From Betaproteobacteria bacterium (GTDB lineage: Bacteria > Pseudomonadota > Gammaproteobacteria > Burkholderiales > SG8-39), in the NCBI GenBank assembly GCA_022340285.1, contig JAJDOG010000038.1, forward strand, positions 1-52,451: DNA of 52,451 nucleotides, given 5' to 3'. The translations under genes and the position numbers were made by a program. Below the pieces are notes generated by a model that made no database searches, had not been told where the DNA came from, and worked only from the letters and a program-made list of their open reading frames with translations. Below, piece after piece: positions 26,574 through 35,095 of the stretch; position 1 is the stretch's first letter; every line of letters starts with the position of its first letter.

Positions 26574-28034
26574 ATGATCGATACCGGCTCCGACAGGTCG
26601 GCGACGCGCATGCTCGCGCAGTCCATGTACAGCCCGCTCGCTTCAGTGGTGCGGCGCGAGCCGGTCTCATGTCCGCCCGACACCCCGCTGCGCGATGCGC
26701 TGACGGCCATGCGGGAACACCGGATCGGATCGATGATCGTTGCGGATCGGGAGACCCGATCACCGATCGGCATCTTCACGCTGCACGATCTGCTCGACAA
26801 GGTGGCGGTCGGGCACTGCGACCTCAATCAGCCGATCGAGCAGGTGATGACGAGCCCCCTGGTGACGCTGGAGTCGCAGGTCTCGGCCTATCAGGCCATG
26901 GTCACGATGGTGCGCCAGGGCATGCGGCACGTCGTAATCGTCGACGAAGGCAGGCTCGCGGGCGTGGTGTCCGCGAACGATCTTTTCAATCTGCAGCGGC
27001 TTGGCGTGACCGAGATCAGCGGGGCGATCCAGGCTGCGACCGAGCTGGGCGCGCTGAAAGCAGTCGCGGTCGATATCCGCAAGCTTGCTGGCAACATGCT
27101 CACGAAGGGTGTCGGGGCGGAGCCGTTGACGCAGCTCATCTCGAGCCTGAACGACCTGCTGACGATTCGAATCATCGAGCTCGTGCGGGCGCGATACGAC
27201 TTGCCCGCGGCAAAGCTCTGCTGGCTCGCGCTTGGCTCGGAGGGGCGCTATGAGCAGACCATCAGCACCGACCAGGACAACGGCCTCGTTTTCGATGCAC
27301 CCGGCATCCCGGCCGACGAGGTGCGCAAGGCGTTGCTGCCGTTCGCCCGAGAGGTAAACGAGTCCCTCGATGCATGCGGGTTCCCACTCTGTAAGGGAAA
27401 CGTGATGGCGAGCAATCCCGAGTGGTGTCGGAGCGTCGAGGAGTGGCATCGGCGCTTCGAGGGCTGGATCAGCTCGCCCAAGCCCGATGCGCTGCTGACC
27501 GCGGGGATCTTCTTCGACTTTCGCCCGATTTGGGGCGAGGCCTCGCTGGCCGGGCAACTCCGCGACTGGCTGGTCGGGGCGGCCGAGGCGAACTCGCTCT
27601 TCCTGTTTCACCTGGCGCAAGCAGTGCTGAGTACACGGTCGCCACTCGGTGTTTTTGGGGGATTCGTGTACGACTCCGCCGAATTCCCGCACACCATCGA
27701 TCTGAAGATGCATGGCACGCAGCCGTTCGTCGGCAGCGCGCGAGTGTACGCCCTCGCACACGGGGTGACGCATACCAACACCGCGCAACGGTTGCGGACG
27801 GCAGGAGAGAAGATTGGCCTCAGCGCCGAGAGCATCGCGGCCGCGGTTGAGGCCTTCTACTTTCTGCAGCTCATGCGATTCCGGCGCCAGCAGGCGCCCC
27901 ACGTCGAGGACGGAAACATAAACCGGGTGGATCCCCGCCGGCTGAACGAGCTTGAACGGCACACGCTCAAGGAGGCGTTTCGCCAGGGACGCAAGCTCCG
28001 TCAGCGCCTCGAGCTGGATTATCATCCGCGCTGA
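26574..28034 (+). CDS. CBS-pair protein with DUF294 nucleotidyltransferase-like domain
   Basis: A 486-residue cytoplasmic protein. Two CBS domains (about 15-140) are a likely adenine-nucleotide sensor. A GlnD-like nucleotidyltransferase fold follows with the signature GSEGRYEQTISTDQDNG, metal residues D233 and D235, then the DUF294 C-terminal substrate-binding helices (about 330-480). Such proteins are commonly encoded with ActP-type transporters and exonucleases. The substrate that might be nucleotidylylated is unknown; in this operon the exonuclease, the receiver or a PII-like protein are all possible. Confidence 0.9.
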   Translation: MIDTGSDRSATRMLAQSMYSPLASVVRREPVSCPPDTPLRDALTAMREHRIGSMIVADRETRSPIGIFTLHDLLDKVAVGHCDLNQPIEQVMTSPLVTLESQVSAYQAMVTMVRQGMRHVVIVDEGRLAGVVSANDLFNLQRLGVTEISGAIQAATELGALKAVAVDIRKLAGNMLTKGVGAEPLTQLISSLNDLLTIRIIELVRARYDLPAAKLCWLALGSEGRYEQTISTDQDNGLVFDAPGIPADEVRKALLPFAREVNESLDACGFPLCKGNVMASNPEWCRSVEEWHRRFEGWISSPKPDALLTAGIFFDFRPIWGEASLAGQLRDWLVGAAEANSLFLFHLAQAVLSTRSPLGVFGGFVYDSAEFPHTIDLKMHGTQPFVGSARVYALAHGVTHTNTAQRLRTAGEKIGLSAESIAAAVEAFYFLQLMRFRRQQAPHVEDGNINRVDPRRLNELERHTLKEAFRQGRKLRQRLELDYHPR

Positions 28035-28154
28035 GCTCGGCGCCGCGCGCGGCTGATGTCGACGGCATACCGCACGAACAGATGACAACGTCGGACGGAG
28101 CAGGTAATATCCCGCGCGTCGATTTCTAGCGACCCCACAAAAAGAATGTCGCGA

Positions 28155-28185
28155 ACAAGGCCCGCGCAAGCGGGCCTTGTTTTTT
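28155..28185 (+). terminator. Rho-independent terminator after the DUF294 gene
   Basis: ACAAGGCCCGC-GCAA-GCGGGCCTTGT stem with a GNRA loop and a following T tract. A second perfect hairpin, TTTGATGCGC-AA-GCGCATCAAA, begins in the T tract and ends near 28205. Confidence 0.92.
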
Positions 28186-28208
28186 GATGCGCAAGCGCAT
28201 CAAAACAA

Positions 28209-28310
28209 GGGAACGTTACGAACCGGAGGAAACCGGCTGGTTCCCTCGAAACCAAAGGCGGAACGTTACGAACCGGAGGAAACCAGCCGGTTTCCTCCCG
28301 TTACCCTCCT
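28209..28310. repeat. R2 palindromic repeats, two tandem copies
   Basis: Two units of about 51 bp start GGAACGTTACGAACCGGAGG and contain the stems GGAGGAAACC/GGTTCCCTC and GGAGGAAACC/GGTTTCCTCC. The second is a perfect hairpin. They match the repeat after groEL (13228-13273). Confidence 0.8.
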
Positions 28311-28345
28311 TCCCGCTAAGAGCGGGCCGTGCCCAGTTTCTTTTT

Positions 28346-28391
28346 CCCCTCCTTTTCAAGGAGGGGTGCCGGCGGAGCCGGCGGGGTGGTT
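28346..28391. repeat. R1 repeat, single copy
   Basis: A direct R1 copy; its second stem is GCCGG-CGGAG-CCGGC, another compensated variant. It lies 27 bases before the tRNA promoter. Confidence 0.9.
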
Positions 28392-28417
28392 CAGCGTCGC
28401 GCTGAATAGGCGGTTTC

Positions 28418-28447
28418 TTGGCGATCGCGGAGCCTTCCGGCTATAAT
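28418..28447 (+). promoter_or_regulatory. tRNA-Phe promoter
   Basis: TTGGCG (28418-28423) and a perfect TATAAT (28442-28447), 18 bp apart, followed by the tRNA 47 bases on. Confidence 0.75.
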
Positions 28448-28493
28448 CCGCGCTCATTTCTACGCGTCCCGGTTCCCGAGACGTGCCGATTCC

Positions 28494-28569
<76 letters not shown>

Positions 28570-28575
28570 CCTTTC

Positions 28576-28660
28576 CCGAGTCAACGCGACTTGCACGCCG
28601 AGGATTTCGCCGCAGGCAAAATCCAGCCAAGAGCGATTCCGCCCTTGGCCACCACCTTTC
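28576..28660. repeat. 85-bp direct repeat, left copy (carries the tRNA-Phe 3' end)
   Basis: Matches 34431-34515 with two mismatches in 85 bases. Its last 27 bases (28634-28660) are identical to 28549-28575, the tRNA-Phe 3' end with adjacent CTTTC. It looks like an attachment-site duplicate. Confidence 0.9.
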
Positions 28661-28828
28661 AACTGCTCCGTTAGAAGCGCGGCAACGGTGAGTAAGACGC
28701 GCCCTGCGCCGCATATTGCCGTGTACCGCGCGGGGAATGCGAAGGTCTGAGTCCGCACAGCCAGATCAGCCGCCGCGTTCGCTCCGCGCTACGCCCGGCT
28801 CGTCCATTGGAAGTATAGTTGGGCTGCA

Positions 28829-29500
28829 ATGAAGGTCCTGATCATCGACGATCACGCGTTGGTCCGCGACGCGCTGGCGCGCGTGCTTAACAGCCTCGCG
28901 CCAGACGTCATCATCCAGGAGGCCGCGGAACCGCGGCTTGCCTTCGAGGCGATCGAGCGTGAACCCGATCTCGACCTTGTCTTGCTCGATCTTGCGCTGC
29001 CGGGCATGCACGGATTGACTGCGCTGAAGGCTCTGCGCGAAAGATATCCGGCGATCTCGGTCGTCGTGGTTTCGGCAAGCGTGGATCGGGAAAGCGTCAA
29101 GGAAGCGCTGGACTTTGGCGCGATGGGGTACATCCCCAAGTCGTCGAGCAACGAGGTGCTGAAAAACGCGCTGCAGCTGGTGCTTGCCGGCGGCATCTAT
29201 ATTCCGCCTGAGATCCTGGGGCGCAACGAGACCGTGGGGCCGGTCGCCGGACCGGCGGCCGGCACGAGATCCCCGACAGAAATCGGCCTGACCGAGCGCC
29301 AGGCGCAGATCCTCGCCCTGATGATGAGAGGCGAACCGAACAAGGTGATCTGCCGCGAGCTCAATCTGGCCGAATCGACGGTCAAGAATCAGATCACCGC
29401 GATACTGAAAGCGCTGAACGTGACGAGTCGGATGCAAGCCGTTCTTGCGGTCGCGAAGCTGCGATTGGGGCTGCCTGAGGTGCGGCGCAGGGAACCATGA
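28829..29500 (+). CDS. NarL/LuxR-type response regulator
   Basis: A 223-residue regulator: receiver about 1-118 with D7-D8, phosphoacceptor D54 (LVLLDLALPG), S83 in VVVSAS and K103 in YIPKSS; LuxR helix-turn-helix about 150-210 (GLTERQAQILALMMRGEPNK, ESTVKNQITAILKAL). The stop overlaps the next gene (ATGA). The likely kinase partner is the hybrid kinase encoded on the other strand at 30488-32707. Inside the tRNA-flanked block. Confidence 0.92.
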   Translation: MKVLIIDDHALVRDALARVLNSLAPDVIIQEAAEPRLAFEAIEREPDLDLVLLDLALPGMHGLTALKALRERYPAISVVVVSASVDRESVKEALDFGAMGYIPKSSSNEVLKNALQLVLAGGIYIPPEILGRNETVGPVAGPAAGTRSPTEIGLTERQAQILALMMRGEPNKVICRELNLAESTVKNQITAILKALNVTSRMQAVLAVAKLRLGLPEVRRREP

Positions 29501-30480
29501 TGGTTCGCAGACCGTTCGTGATCTTTGCTCTTGTCGCCGTCAGCCTGGTGGCGGCGCCCGGCGCCGCTGACGCTCAGCAAGCGGTCAAGTTCCCGCGGAT
29601 CGGATATCTCAGCCCAATCCCACATCCGCGCGAAGCGGACTTCCGCCAGGAATTGCGCCGGCTTGGCTACGTCGAGGGAGAGAGCATCACCATCGAGTAC
29701 CGCTCCGCGCAGGGGAACTTCGATCGGCTTCCCGAGCTTGCCGCCGAGTTGGTGGATCTCGAGGTGGACGTGATCGTGGCGCAGGTCACGCAGGCCGCGA
29801 TCGCAGCAAAGAAGGCAACGGCAACGATACCGATCGTGATGATCGCCGTTTCCGATCCCGTGGCGTCGGGGCTGGTCGCAAGCCTCGCGCGCCCGGGTGG
29901 CAACGTCACCGGCACCTCCGCGGTCGCGGCCGGCGTGGTCGGCAAACAGCTCGAGCTGGTCCGGGAACTCGTTCCCGGAGTGTCGAGCGTCGCGGCATTG
30001 TGGAATCCGGCGAACCGCATCTTTCAGGAGCAGCAGTTGCACGAAGCAAGAGCCGCGGCGGCGGAGCTGAAGCTGCGAGTTCGCATCCTCGAGGCGCGCG
30101 ATGCGAAAGAAATCGATAGCGCGTTCGAGACTCTGGCGCGGGAGCCCGCGTCCGCGCTGCTCCTGATGGGAGATCCCATATTCACCACTCATGCCAGGCG
30201 GATCGCCGAGTTGGCGCTCGAGCACGGGCTGCCGACCGTAGGCAGCGCGAGCGTCCTCGCGGAGGCCGGTGTGTTGCTGACCTATGGACCAAACTATGAG
30301 GACGCCTTTCGCGGAGCGGCTGCCTACGTGGATCGGATCCTGAAGGGTGCGAAGCCCGCCGGTCTTCCGGTCGAACGGTCTGTACGGTTCGATCTGGTGG
30401 TCAACGAGAAAACGGCCACGGCGCTTGGCGTCACGCTGCCGCAATCGATCGAGTTGCGTGCCGATCAGGTGGTCAAGTAA
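29497..30480 (+). CDS. ABC-type solute-binding protein (PF04392 family)
   Basis: A 327-residue exported protein (signal peptide 1-28, ending ADAQ-Q). Two Rossmann-like lobes of the PF04392 type: PRIGYLSPIPHPREADFRQE, RRLGYVEGESITIEYR, ELVDLEVDVIVAQ, ARPGGNVTGTS. These periplasmic proteins bind small ligands, sometimes tryptophan or tyrosine; no permease or ATPase gene is next to it. Translation is coupled to the upstream regulator gene, so it may present ligand to the hybrid kinase rather than to a transporter. Confidence 0.88.
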   Translation: MMVRRPFVIFALVAVSLVAAPGAADAQQAVKFPRIGYLSPIPHPREADFRQELRRLGYVEGESITIEYRSAQGNFDRLPELAAELVDLEVDVIVAQVTQAAIAAKKATATIPIVMIAVSDPVASGLVASLARPGGNVTGTSAVAAGVVGKQLELVRELVPGVSSVAALWNPANRIFQEQQLHEARAAAAELKLRVRILEARDAKEIDSAFETLAREPASALLLMGDPIFTTHARRIAELALEHGLPTVGSASVLAEAGVLLTYGPNYEDAFRGAAAYVDRILKGAKPAGLPVERSVRFDLVVNEKTATALGVTLPQSIELRADQVVK

Positions 30481-30487
30481 GCGCCGC

Positions 30488-32707
30488 TCAAGCCGCGTGT
30501 TCTGTTTCGCGCGCGGTGAGCAGTTGCGCGAGCAGCGCGCGCAGCTTGACCGGCGACACCGGCTTGTGCAGCACCGGCACCCCGCTGGCGCGCAGGGCGG
30601 TCGCCCCGGTGTCCGCAGTGACGAGAATCGCCGGCACCTTCTCTCCGATGGTGGCACGGATGCGCGCGATCGCGTCGAGGCCGTTTTCGCCGGCCGCCAG
30701 TCGGTAGTCACAAACGATCAGTTCGGGCGGCCGATCGTGCGCCGCAAGCTCGGCGATCGCCATGGCGCCGCCCGCCGCCGCGAGCGTCAGGCAGCCCCAA
30801 CTTTCGAGCAGCCCGCACATGGCGGCGCGCGCGTCGTTTTCGTCGTCGATGACGAGCGCAAACACGCCGCGCAGATCGGCAACGCGCACGGTGATCGGCT
30901 GTGAGCGCGTCACGGTCGCCACGCCGAGCGGCACTTCGAACGCGAACGCCGAGCCGCGACCCACGTGCGAGCGCAATTCGACGTGCGTGCCGAGCAGGTC
31001 GGCAAGGCGCGCGACGATCGCCAGGCCGAGGCCCAGCCCGCTCCCGCGGCGGTGCTCCGAATGATCGAGCCGCACGAACTCGCGAAACACGTCCTCGCGC
31101 CGACCGTCCGGGATGCCGCAACCGGTATCGCACACGGCGATCCGCAGCCGGTCGCCGCGCCGGCGACAGCCGATGACCACGCCGCCGCGCTCGGTGTAGC
31201 GGACCGCGTTGGCGACCAGATTCAGCAGAATTCGCTGCACGAGGATCGGGTCGCTGCGCAGCCACGCGTCGCACGCACGCACGCGCAATTCGATGCCCCT
31301 CGCGCGCGCCAGCGGCGCGAACTGGATTTCGATCGCGGTCAACAGATCGCGGATCGCAAAGTCCTGCCGTACTGCCTGAACCGCGCCGGCCTCGAGCTTG
31401 GAAAGATCGAGCAGTTGGTCGAGCAGCTCGGTCAGGTTACCGACGGTCTCCTCGATGCGGTGCGTCAGCGCGGAGCGTTCCGTCGGCGTATGGCTCGCGC
31501 GCAACTGCCCGACGAACAGCGCCAGCGCGTGCATCGGTTGACGCAGGTCGTGGCTGGCGGCAGCGAGGAAGCGCGACTTCGCCTGGTTGGCGAGGTCGAG
31601 ATCACGCGTGCGCTCCGCGACGCGCCGCTCGAGGTCTGCATAGGTTTCGCGCAGCTGCGCGGCCATCGCGTTGAATTGCGTGGCGAGCTCCTGCAGTTCG
31701 TCGCCGCTGGCGACCTCGATCCGGTGCGCGAGGTCCCCGGCACCGAAACGCTGTGCACCCCGGCGCAGCTCGCCGATCGGCGCAACCATGCGGCGCGCCG
31801 CGATCACGCCGACCGTCACCGCCAGCGCGAGCGCGATGACCAGGATCACCGCGCTGCGGGCGATCGAAGCGACGAGCGGCGCGAGCGCTTCGGCGCGGGG
31901 CTGTTCGACGAAGACGGTCCAGTTGAGCGGCGCGATCTTCGCGTACGCGGCGAGCACGGGCGCGCCGCTCGGGTCGCGCCCGTCGTCGGAAAATCCCTGC
32001 GCCATCCCGCTAGTTGCGCGGGCCGCCTGCACCTGCGGCAACCGCGACAGGTCGGTCATCTGCAGCACCAGGCTCATTTCCGGATGCGAGACCAGCCGGC
32101 CGCGCCCATCGACGACGTACGCGTGGCCGGTCGCGCCGACCTTGATACCGGACACCACGGTTTGCACGAACTTCAGGTTCACATCGGCCAGAACGACTGA
32201 GCCATCGCGCGCGGCGCTCGGCGCCGCAATCGTCAGATACGGTTCGGTCTGCGCCAGGAAATACACATCGCCGAAGTAGACGCGGCCGGCGCGCGCGGCG
32301 CGGAATCCCGGTTCATCCGACAGATCGACGCCGCTTGCGATCCGATCGGTCGCGATGCGCGAGACGCGCAGCCGTTCGCGTCCATCGGGATCGATGAGCC
32401 TCGCCGTAGTGATCGCAGGCTCCAGGCGCAGCAACTTGAGGAATTCCAGCCGACGCCGCCTGAGCTCGTCGCCAGCGACCGGCAGCGCGGCCAACGTGAC
32501 CCAAGCGAGGTTCTGCAGGACGCCTTCGACGAACCGCGACACCGCAGCCGCCGCAGCCTGCGCCTTTTCCCGCTGCAAGGCCTCGAGCGCCGCCTGTCGA
32601 TCACGATGCGAAACCCAGCCTTCCAGCGTTCCGCTAACGATCAGCGCAACGCACAGCAGCGCCGCGACCAGCGCGGCGTAGCGGGTTGCGATCGGGCGGC
32701 GCGACAT
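30488..32707 (-). CDS. Hybrid histidine kinase with extracytoplasmic Cache sensor
   Basis: A 739-residue kinase. TM1 (about 10-28), a dCache-like periplasmic domain (40-275), TM2 (about 283-303), HAMP (304-358), coiled coil, HisKA with H386 (SHDLRQPMHAL), ATPase domain (N box LLNLVANAVRYT, GSGLGLGLAIV) and a C-terminal receiver with D667 (LIVCDYRLA). It is convergent with the solute-binding protein gene, eight bases apart, and probably signals to the LuxR-type regulator of the same block. The divergent upstream region holds a cluster of GGACT..GGTC motifs. Confidence 0.93.
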   Translation of the reverse strand: MSRRPIATRYAALVAALLCVALIVSGTLEGWVSHRDRQAALEALQREKAQAAAAAVSRFVEGVLQNLAWVTLAALPVAGDELRRRRLEFLKLLRLEPAITTARLIDPDGRERLRVSRIATDRIASGVDLSDEPGFRAARAGRVYFGDVYFLAQTEPYLTIAAPSAARDGSVVLADVNLKFVQTVVSGIKVGATGHAYVVDGRGRLVSHPEMSLVLQMTDLSRLPQVQAARATSGMAQGFSDDGRDPSGAPVLAAYAKIAPLNWTVFVEQPRAEALAPLVASIARSAVILVIALALAVTVGVIAARRMVAPIGELRRGAQRFGAGDLAHRIEVASGDELQELATQFNAMAAQLRETYADLERRVAERTRDLDLANQAKSRFLAAASHDLRQPMHALALFVGQLRASHTPTERSALTHRIEETVGNLTELLDQLLDLSKLEAGAVQAVRQDFAIRDLLTAIEIQFAPLARARGIELRVRACDAWLRSDPILVQRILLNLVANAVRYTERGGVVIGCRRRGDRLRIAVCDTGCGIPDGRREDVFREFVRLDHSEHRRGSGLGLGLAIVARLADLLGTHVELRSHVGRGSAFAFEVPLGVATVTRSQPITVRVADLRGVFALVIDDENDARAAMCGLLESWGCLTLAAAGGAMAIAELAAHDRPPELIVCDYRLAAGENGLDAIARIRATIGEKVPAILVTADTGATALRASGVPVLHKPVSPVKLRALLAQLLTARETEHAA

Positions 32708-32743
32708 GGGGTCAATTTACGCCGAGCGCGGCAGCGGGCAACA

Positions 32744-32799
32744 GGACTTCGGTCTCGTGACCTTAGTCCCTTGATTTCAGGGGCACAAGGACTTCGGTC
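32744..32799. promoter_or_regulatory. Three GGACTNNGGTC motifs between divergent genes
   Basis: GGACTTCGGTC at 32744-32754 and 32789-32799, and the related GGACTAAGGTC in inverted orientation at 32759-32769. Start-to-start spacing is 15 and 30 bases. They lie between the hybrid kinase and a secreted-protein gene and could be binding sites for the LuxR-type regulator. Confidence 0.5.
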
Positions 32800-32890
32800 G
32801 GATGGTGTTCTCGCCGCCGCGCGCTCACGCTTCGTGTCACGGTCACGACGGCTCCAACGGCTGCGACCTCACTGTGAAGGAGGACAGATC

Positions 32891-33298
32891 ATGCTCACGA
32901 CCGCTATGAAGCACTACGGTTTCTCGGGCCTCACGAAGGCTGCCGCGCTGATCGCGGTGACATTGGCGCTGGGCGGCGGCAGCGCTTCGGCGCAGGAACC
33001 GCAGGGTCCGCCTTCACCGTTCCAGGCCCAGGAGCCTGCGGCGCTCGACTACGAAAGCCGGCTCGTTGCCGCACTGCATAAGCTGCCTGAACAGGATCTG
33101 AAGGCCTTCTACCTGGAGTGCAACCGTGCAGCCACGCAGACATCACTCGGCTCGGGAGATATCGCGCTTTGCTCGATCGGATACGAGATCTTGCTGAAGA
33201 GCACCTTCGGGGGCGATTTCTCCGCGCTTCTCGCTTGGTCGCGGAACCAGCCCAACGAAGAGCGCACGTCAACGGCCGCTGCCCGCCCGGCGCGATAA
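32891..33298 (+). CDS. Small exported protein of unknown function
   Basis: A 135-residue protein with a signal peptide (hydrophobic core AAALIAVTLALGGG, cleavage after SASA). The mature part has two cysteines (YLECNRAA and IALCSIGYEIL) that could form a disulfide, and a disordered Ala/Arg tail. AAGGAGGACAGATC gives a very strong ribosome-binding site for the ATG at 32891; a frame continuing upstream to 32606 overlaps the kinase gene. Probably controlled with or by the divergent kinase. Family not recognised. Confidence 0.75.
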   Translation: MLTTAMKHYGFSGLTKAAALIAVTLALGGGSASAQEPQGPPSPFQAQEPAALDYESRLVAALHKLPEQDLKAFYLECNRAATQTSLGSGDIALCSIGYEILLKSTFGGDFSALLAWSRNQPNEERTSTAAARPAR

Positions 33299-33353
33299 CC
33301 GCCATGGGTCGCGTTGTAACGGCCTGTCAATGCCGCTGACCGGCCAGGAGCGG

Positions 33354-34334
33354 TCACTCGATCACCCGGTCAGCGCGCAACAGGACGGACTGTGGAATCT
33401 GGAGACCCAACACCTTCGCGGTTTTCAAGTTGATCACCAACTCGAACCGCGTGGCCTGCTCGATGGGCATCACATCCGGTCTTCCGCCCTTCAGGATCCT
33501 GGCTACATACGTTGCGGCTCGCCGATACTGATCTCGAAAGTCCAGCCCATAAGACATTAAGCCGCCCGAATCCGGGAACGTTGCCGAGATGGAAACCGAC
33601 GGCAGGCGGTGCTGCAGGGCGAGCTTGGCCACTTGGGACGCCGGTCCTGTCGGCGGGATAAGCGTGGGCTGAACAATCACCGCGCCAGAGCGTTCCTTGG
33701 CTATCGCGGCAAACGCGCCCTCGAACTCATCAGGGCCGCTTACCATCTGAACGTGCACTCGAACGCCGGAATTCCTTGCTGCCACCTCGGTGCCTCCGAT
33801 AAGGACCTTGGCAAAGGAAGGATCTGCGCGATTGAGCAGCAACGAAACCTTCTGCAGGTCCGGAATCAGCTCACGGAGAAGCTCCAGTCGTTTTGCGGAA
33901 AGCTCGAAGCCGGTCAAGCCCGTGATGTTGCCTCCGGGGCGGCCCAAGCTGGAGGCAAACCCCTGCTTCACCGGATCTCCAGCCGGCGCCATGACAATGG
34001 GGATCGTGCGAGTCGCCTTCTGCGCAGCTAGAACCGCTGGCGACAATGACGCCACGATGACATCGACCTCTAGCTGGACGAACTCCGCCGCGATTTCGGG
34101 GGCGCGGTCGGTACGCCCGTTCGCGGACCGCCACTCGATGCGAATGTTCTGCCCTTCGACATAGCCTTCGTCGCGCAGGCCCTGGCCGAACGCATCGCGA
34201 AAGTCGTGCGGCATTACCGTGAAGACCAGAACGCCGATACGCGGAGTCTTCTTCGCCAGCTGCGCCTTGGCAGCGAATGGCGCGGCGAAAAGCGCCCCTG
34301 TTACGAGGAACTGCCGCCGTCCGACTCGGCCCAT
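33354..34334 (-). CDS. ABC-type solute-binding protein (PF04392 family), Tat-exported
   Basis: A 326-residue paralogue of the protein at 29497. Here the export signal is a clear twin-arginine one (GRRQFLVTGALFAAPFAAKA), whereas the other has a Sec-type signal. Family blocks: TPRIGVLVFTVM, EGYVEGQNIRIEWRSA, QLEVDVIVASLSP, GRPGGNITGLTGFE. GGGAGGAG four bases before the ATG at 34334 fixes the start; the frame continues to 34586 through repeat sequence. No transporter partner nearby. Confidence 0.88.
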   Translation of the reverse strand: MGRVGRRQFLVTGALFAAPFAAKAQLAKKTPRIGVLVFTVMPHDFRDAFGQGLRDEGYVEGQNIRIEWRSANGRTDRAPEIAAEFVQLEVDVIVASLSPAVLAAQKATRTIPIVMAPAGDPVKQGFASSLGRPGGNITGLTGFELSAKRLELLRELIPDLQKVSLLLNRADPSFAKVLIGGTEVAARNSGVRVHVQMVSGPDEFEGAFAAIAKERSGAVIVQPTLIPPTGPASQVAKLALQHRLPSVSISATFPDSGGLMSYGLDFRDQYRRAATYVARILKGGRPDVMPIEQATRFELVINLKTAKVLGLQIPQSVLLRADRVIE

Positions 34335-34430
34335 GCGACTCCTCCCGGCGAGGTTGTGGGGAAGTCTACAGGCAATCGAACGGGAGCTTGAAGAAGGGCA
34401 AGAAGCGCGCGTGAGTTTTGCGTGGATCGG

Positions 34431-34515
34431 CCGAGTCAACGCGACCAGCACGCCGAGGATTTCGCCGCAGGCAAAATCCAGCCAAGAGCGATTCCGCCCT
34501 TGGCCACCACCTTTC
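34431..34515. repeat. 85-bp direct repeat, right copy (carries tRNA-Phe 3' end)
   Basis: Partner of 28576-28660 in the same orientation; the 27 bases at 34489-34515 equal the tRNA-Phe 3' end plus CTTTC. It marks the right edge of the 5.8-kb block. The rest of the 371-base gap 34335-34705 shows no gene. Confidence 0.9.
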
Positions 34516-34705
34516 CCCAAGTCATCGTGACGTGCATGCACGACACGCCGATGATGCAGTGCAGGATCCTGCGTCGGACGTGACATCCACGCGCGACGGG
34601 AACTTTCGGCTTCACCACAATGTCATGAGCGGAAGGCAGCATTGACTGTGACTGTTCTAGTCAGCGGGCGTCGCCAACCGACGACGCCTCCCAAAGGAGA
34701 GACCG

Positions 34706-34981
34706 ATGAGGGATGTCGACGAAACCATCCTTGCCCCCGACGCTCTGGTGGCCGTGGGCATCGGCTACGCCGCGGTGACGCGCGACGGGGCACCCATGTA
34801 TGAAGCCGAGTGCGGCGATCTGGAGCACGCCATGAGCGTCCGCGACGCCGAGGCCATGGCGGCGGCCGAGCCGGAGCACGATTGGCGCATCCACCTCGTC
34901 GGCCCGCTCGACGATCGCCACTACCGCCGCGGCACTGACGGGCGCTGGAAGATCTACCGGCGGGGTTACGGCCTGAGCTGA
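34706..34981 (+). CDS. Hypothetical 91-residue protein
   Basis: I do not recognise it. It is acidic, without signal peptide or membrane segment, with the blocks ALVAVGIGYAAVTRDGAPMY and DWRIHLVGPLDDRHYRRG. AAAGGAGAGACCG before the ATG and codon use like its neighbours support coding. It lies just outside the right direct repeat, convergent with the TIR gene. Confidence 0.65.
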   Translation: MRDVDETILAPDALVAVGIGYAAVTRDGAPMYEAECGDLEHAMSVRDAEAMAAAEPEHDWRIHLVGPLDDRHYRRGTDGRWKIYRRGYGLS

Positions 34982-35095
34982 GCTTTCGCTCTCTGGTAAG
35001 CGCTGTCGCGTTCGCCACCGACTTCCGCGACTTGCAGGGACCCGATTAGACCGGCTGGCCGGGGATTGCCGGTCTTCGGCGAAGCATGGTCGCGC

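Noticed and set aside
28209..28310. Possible CRISPR-like repeat pair
   Set aside because: Only two units, no spacers of even length and no cas genes; they are palindromic R2 repeats.
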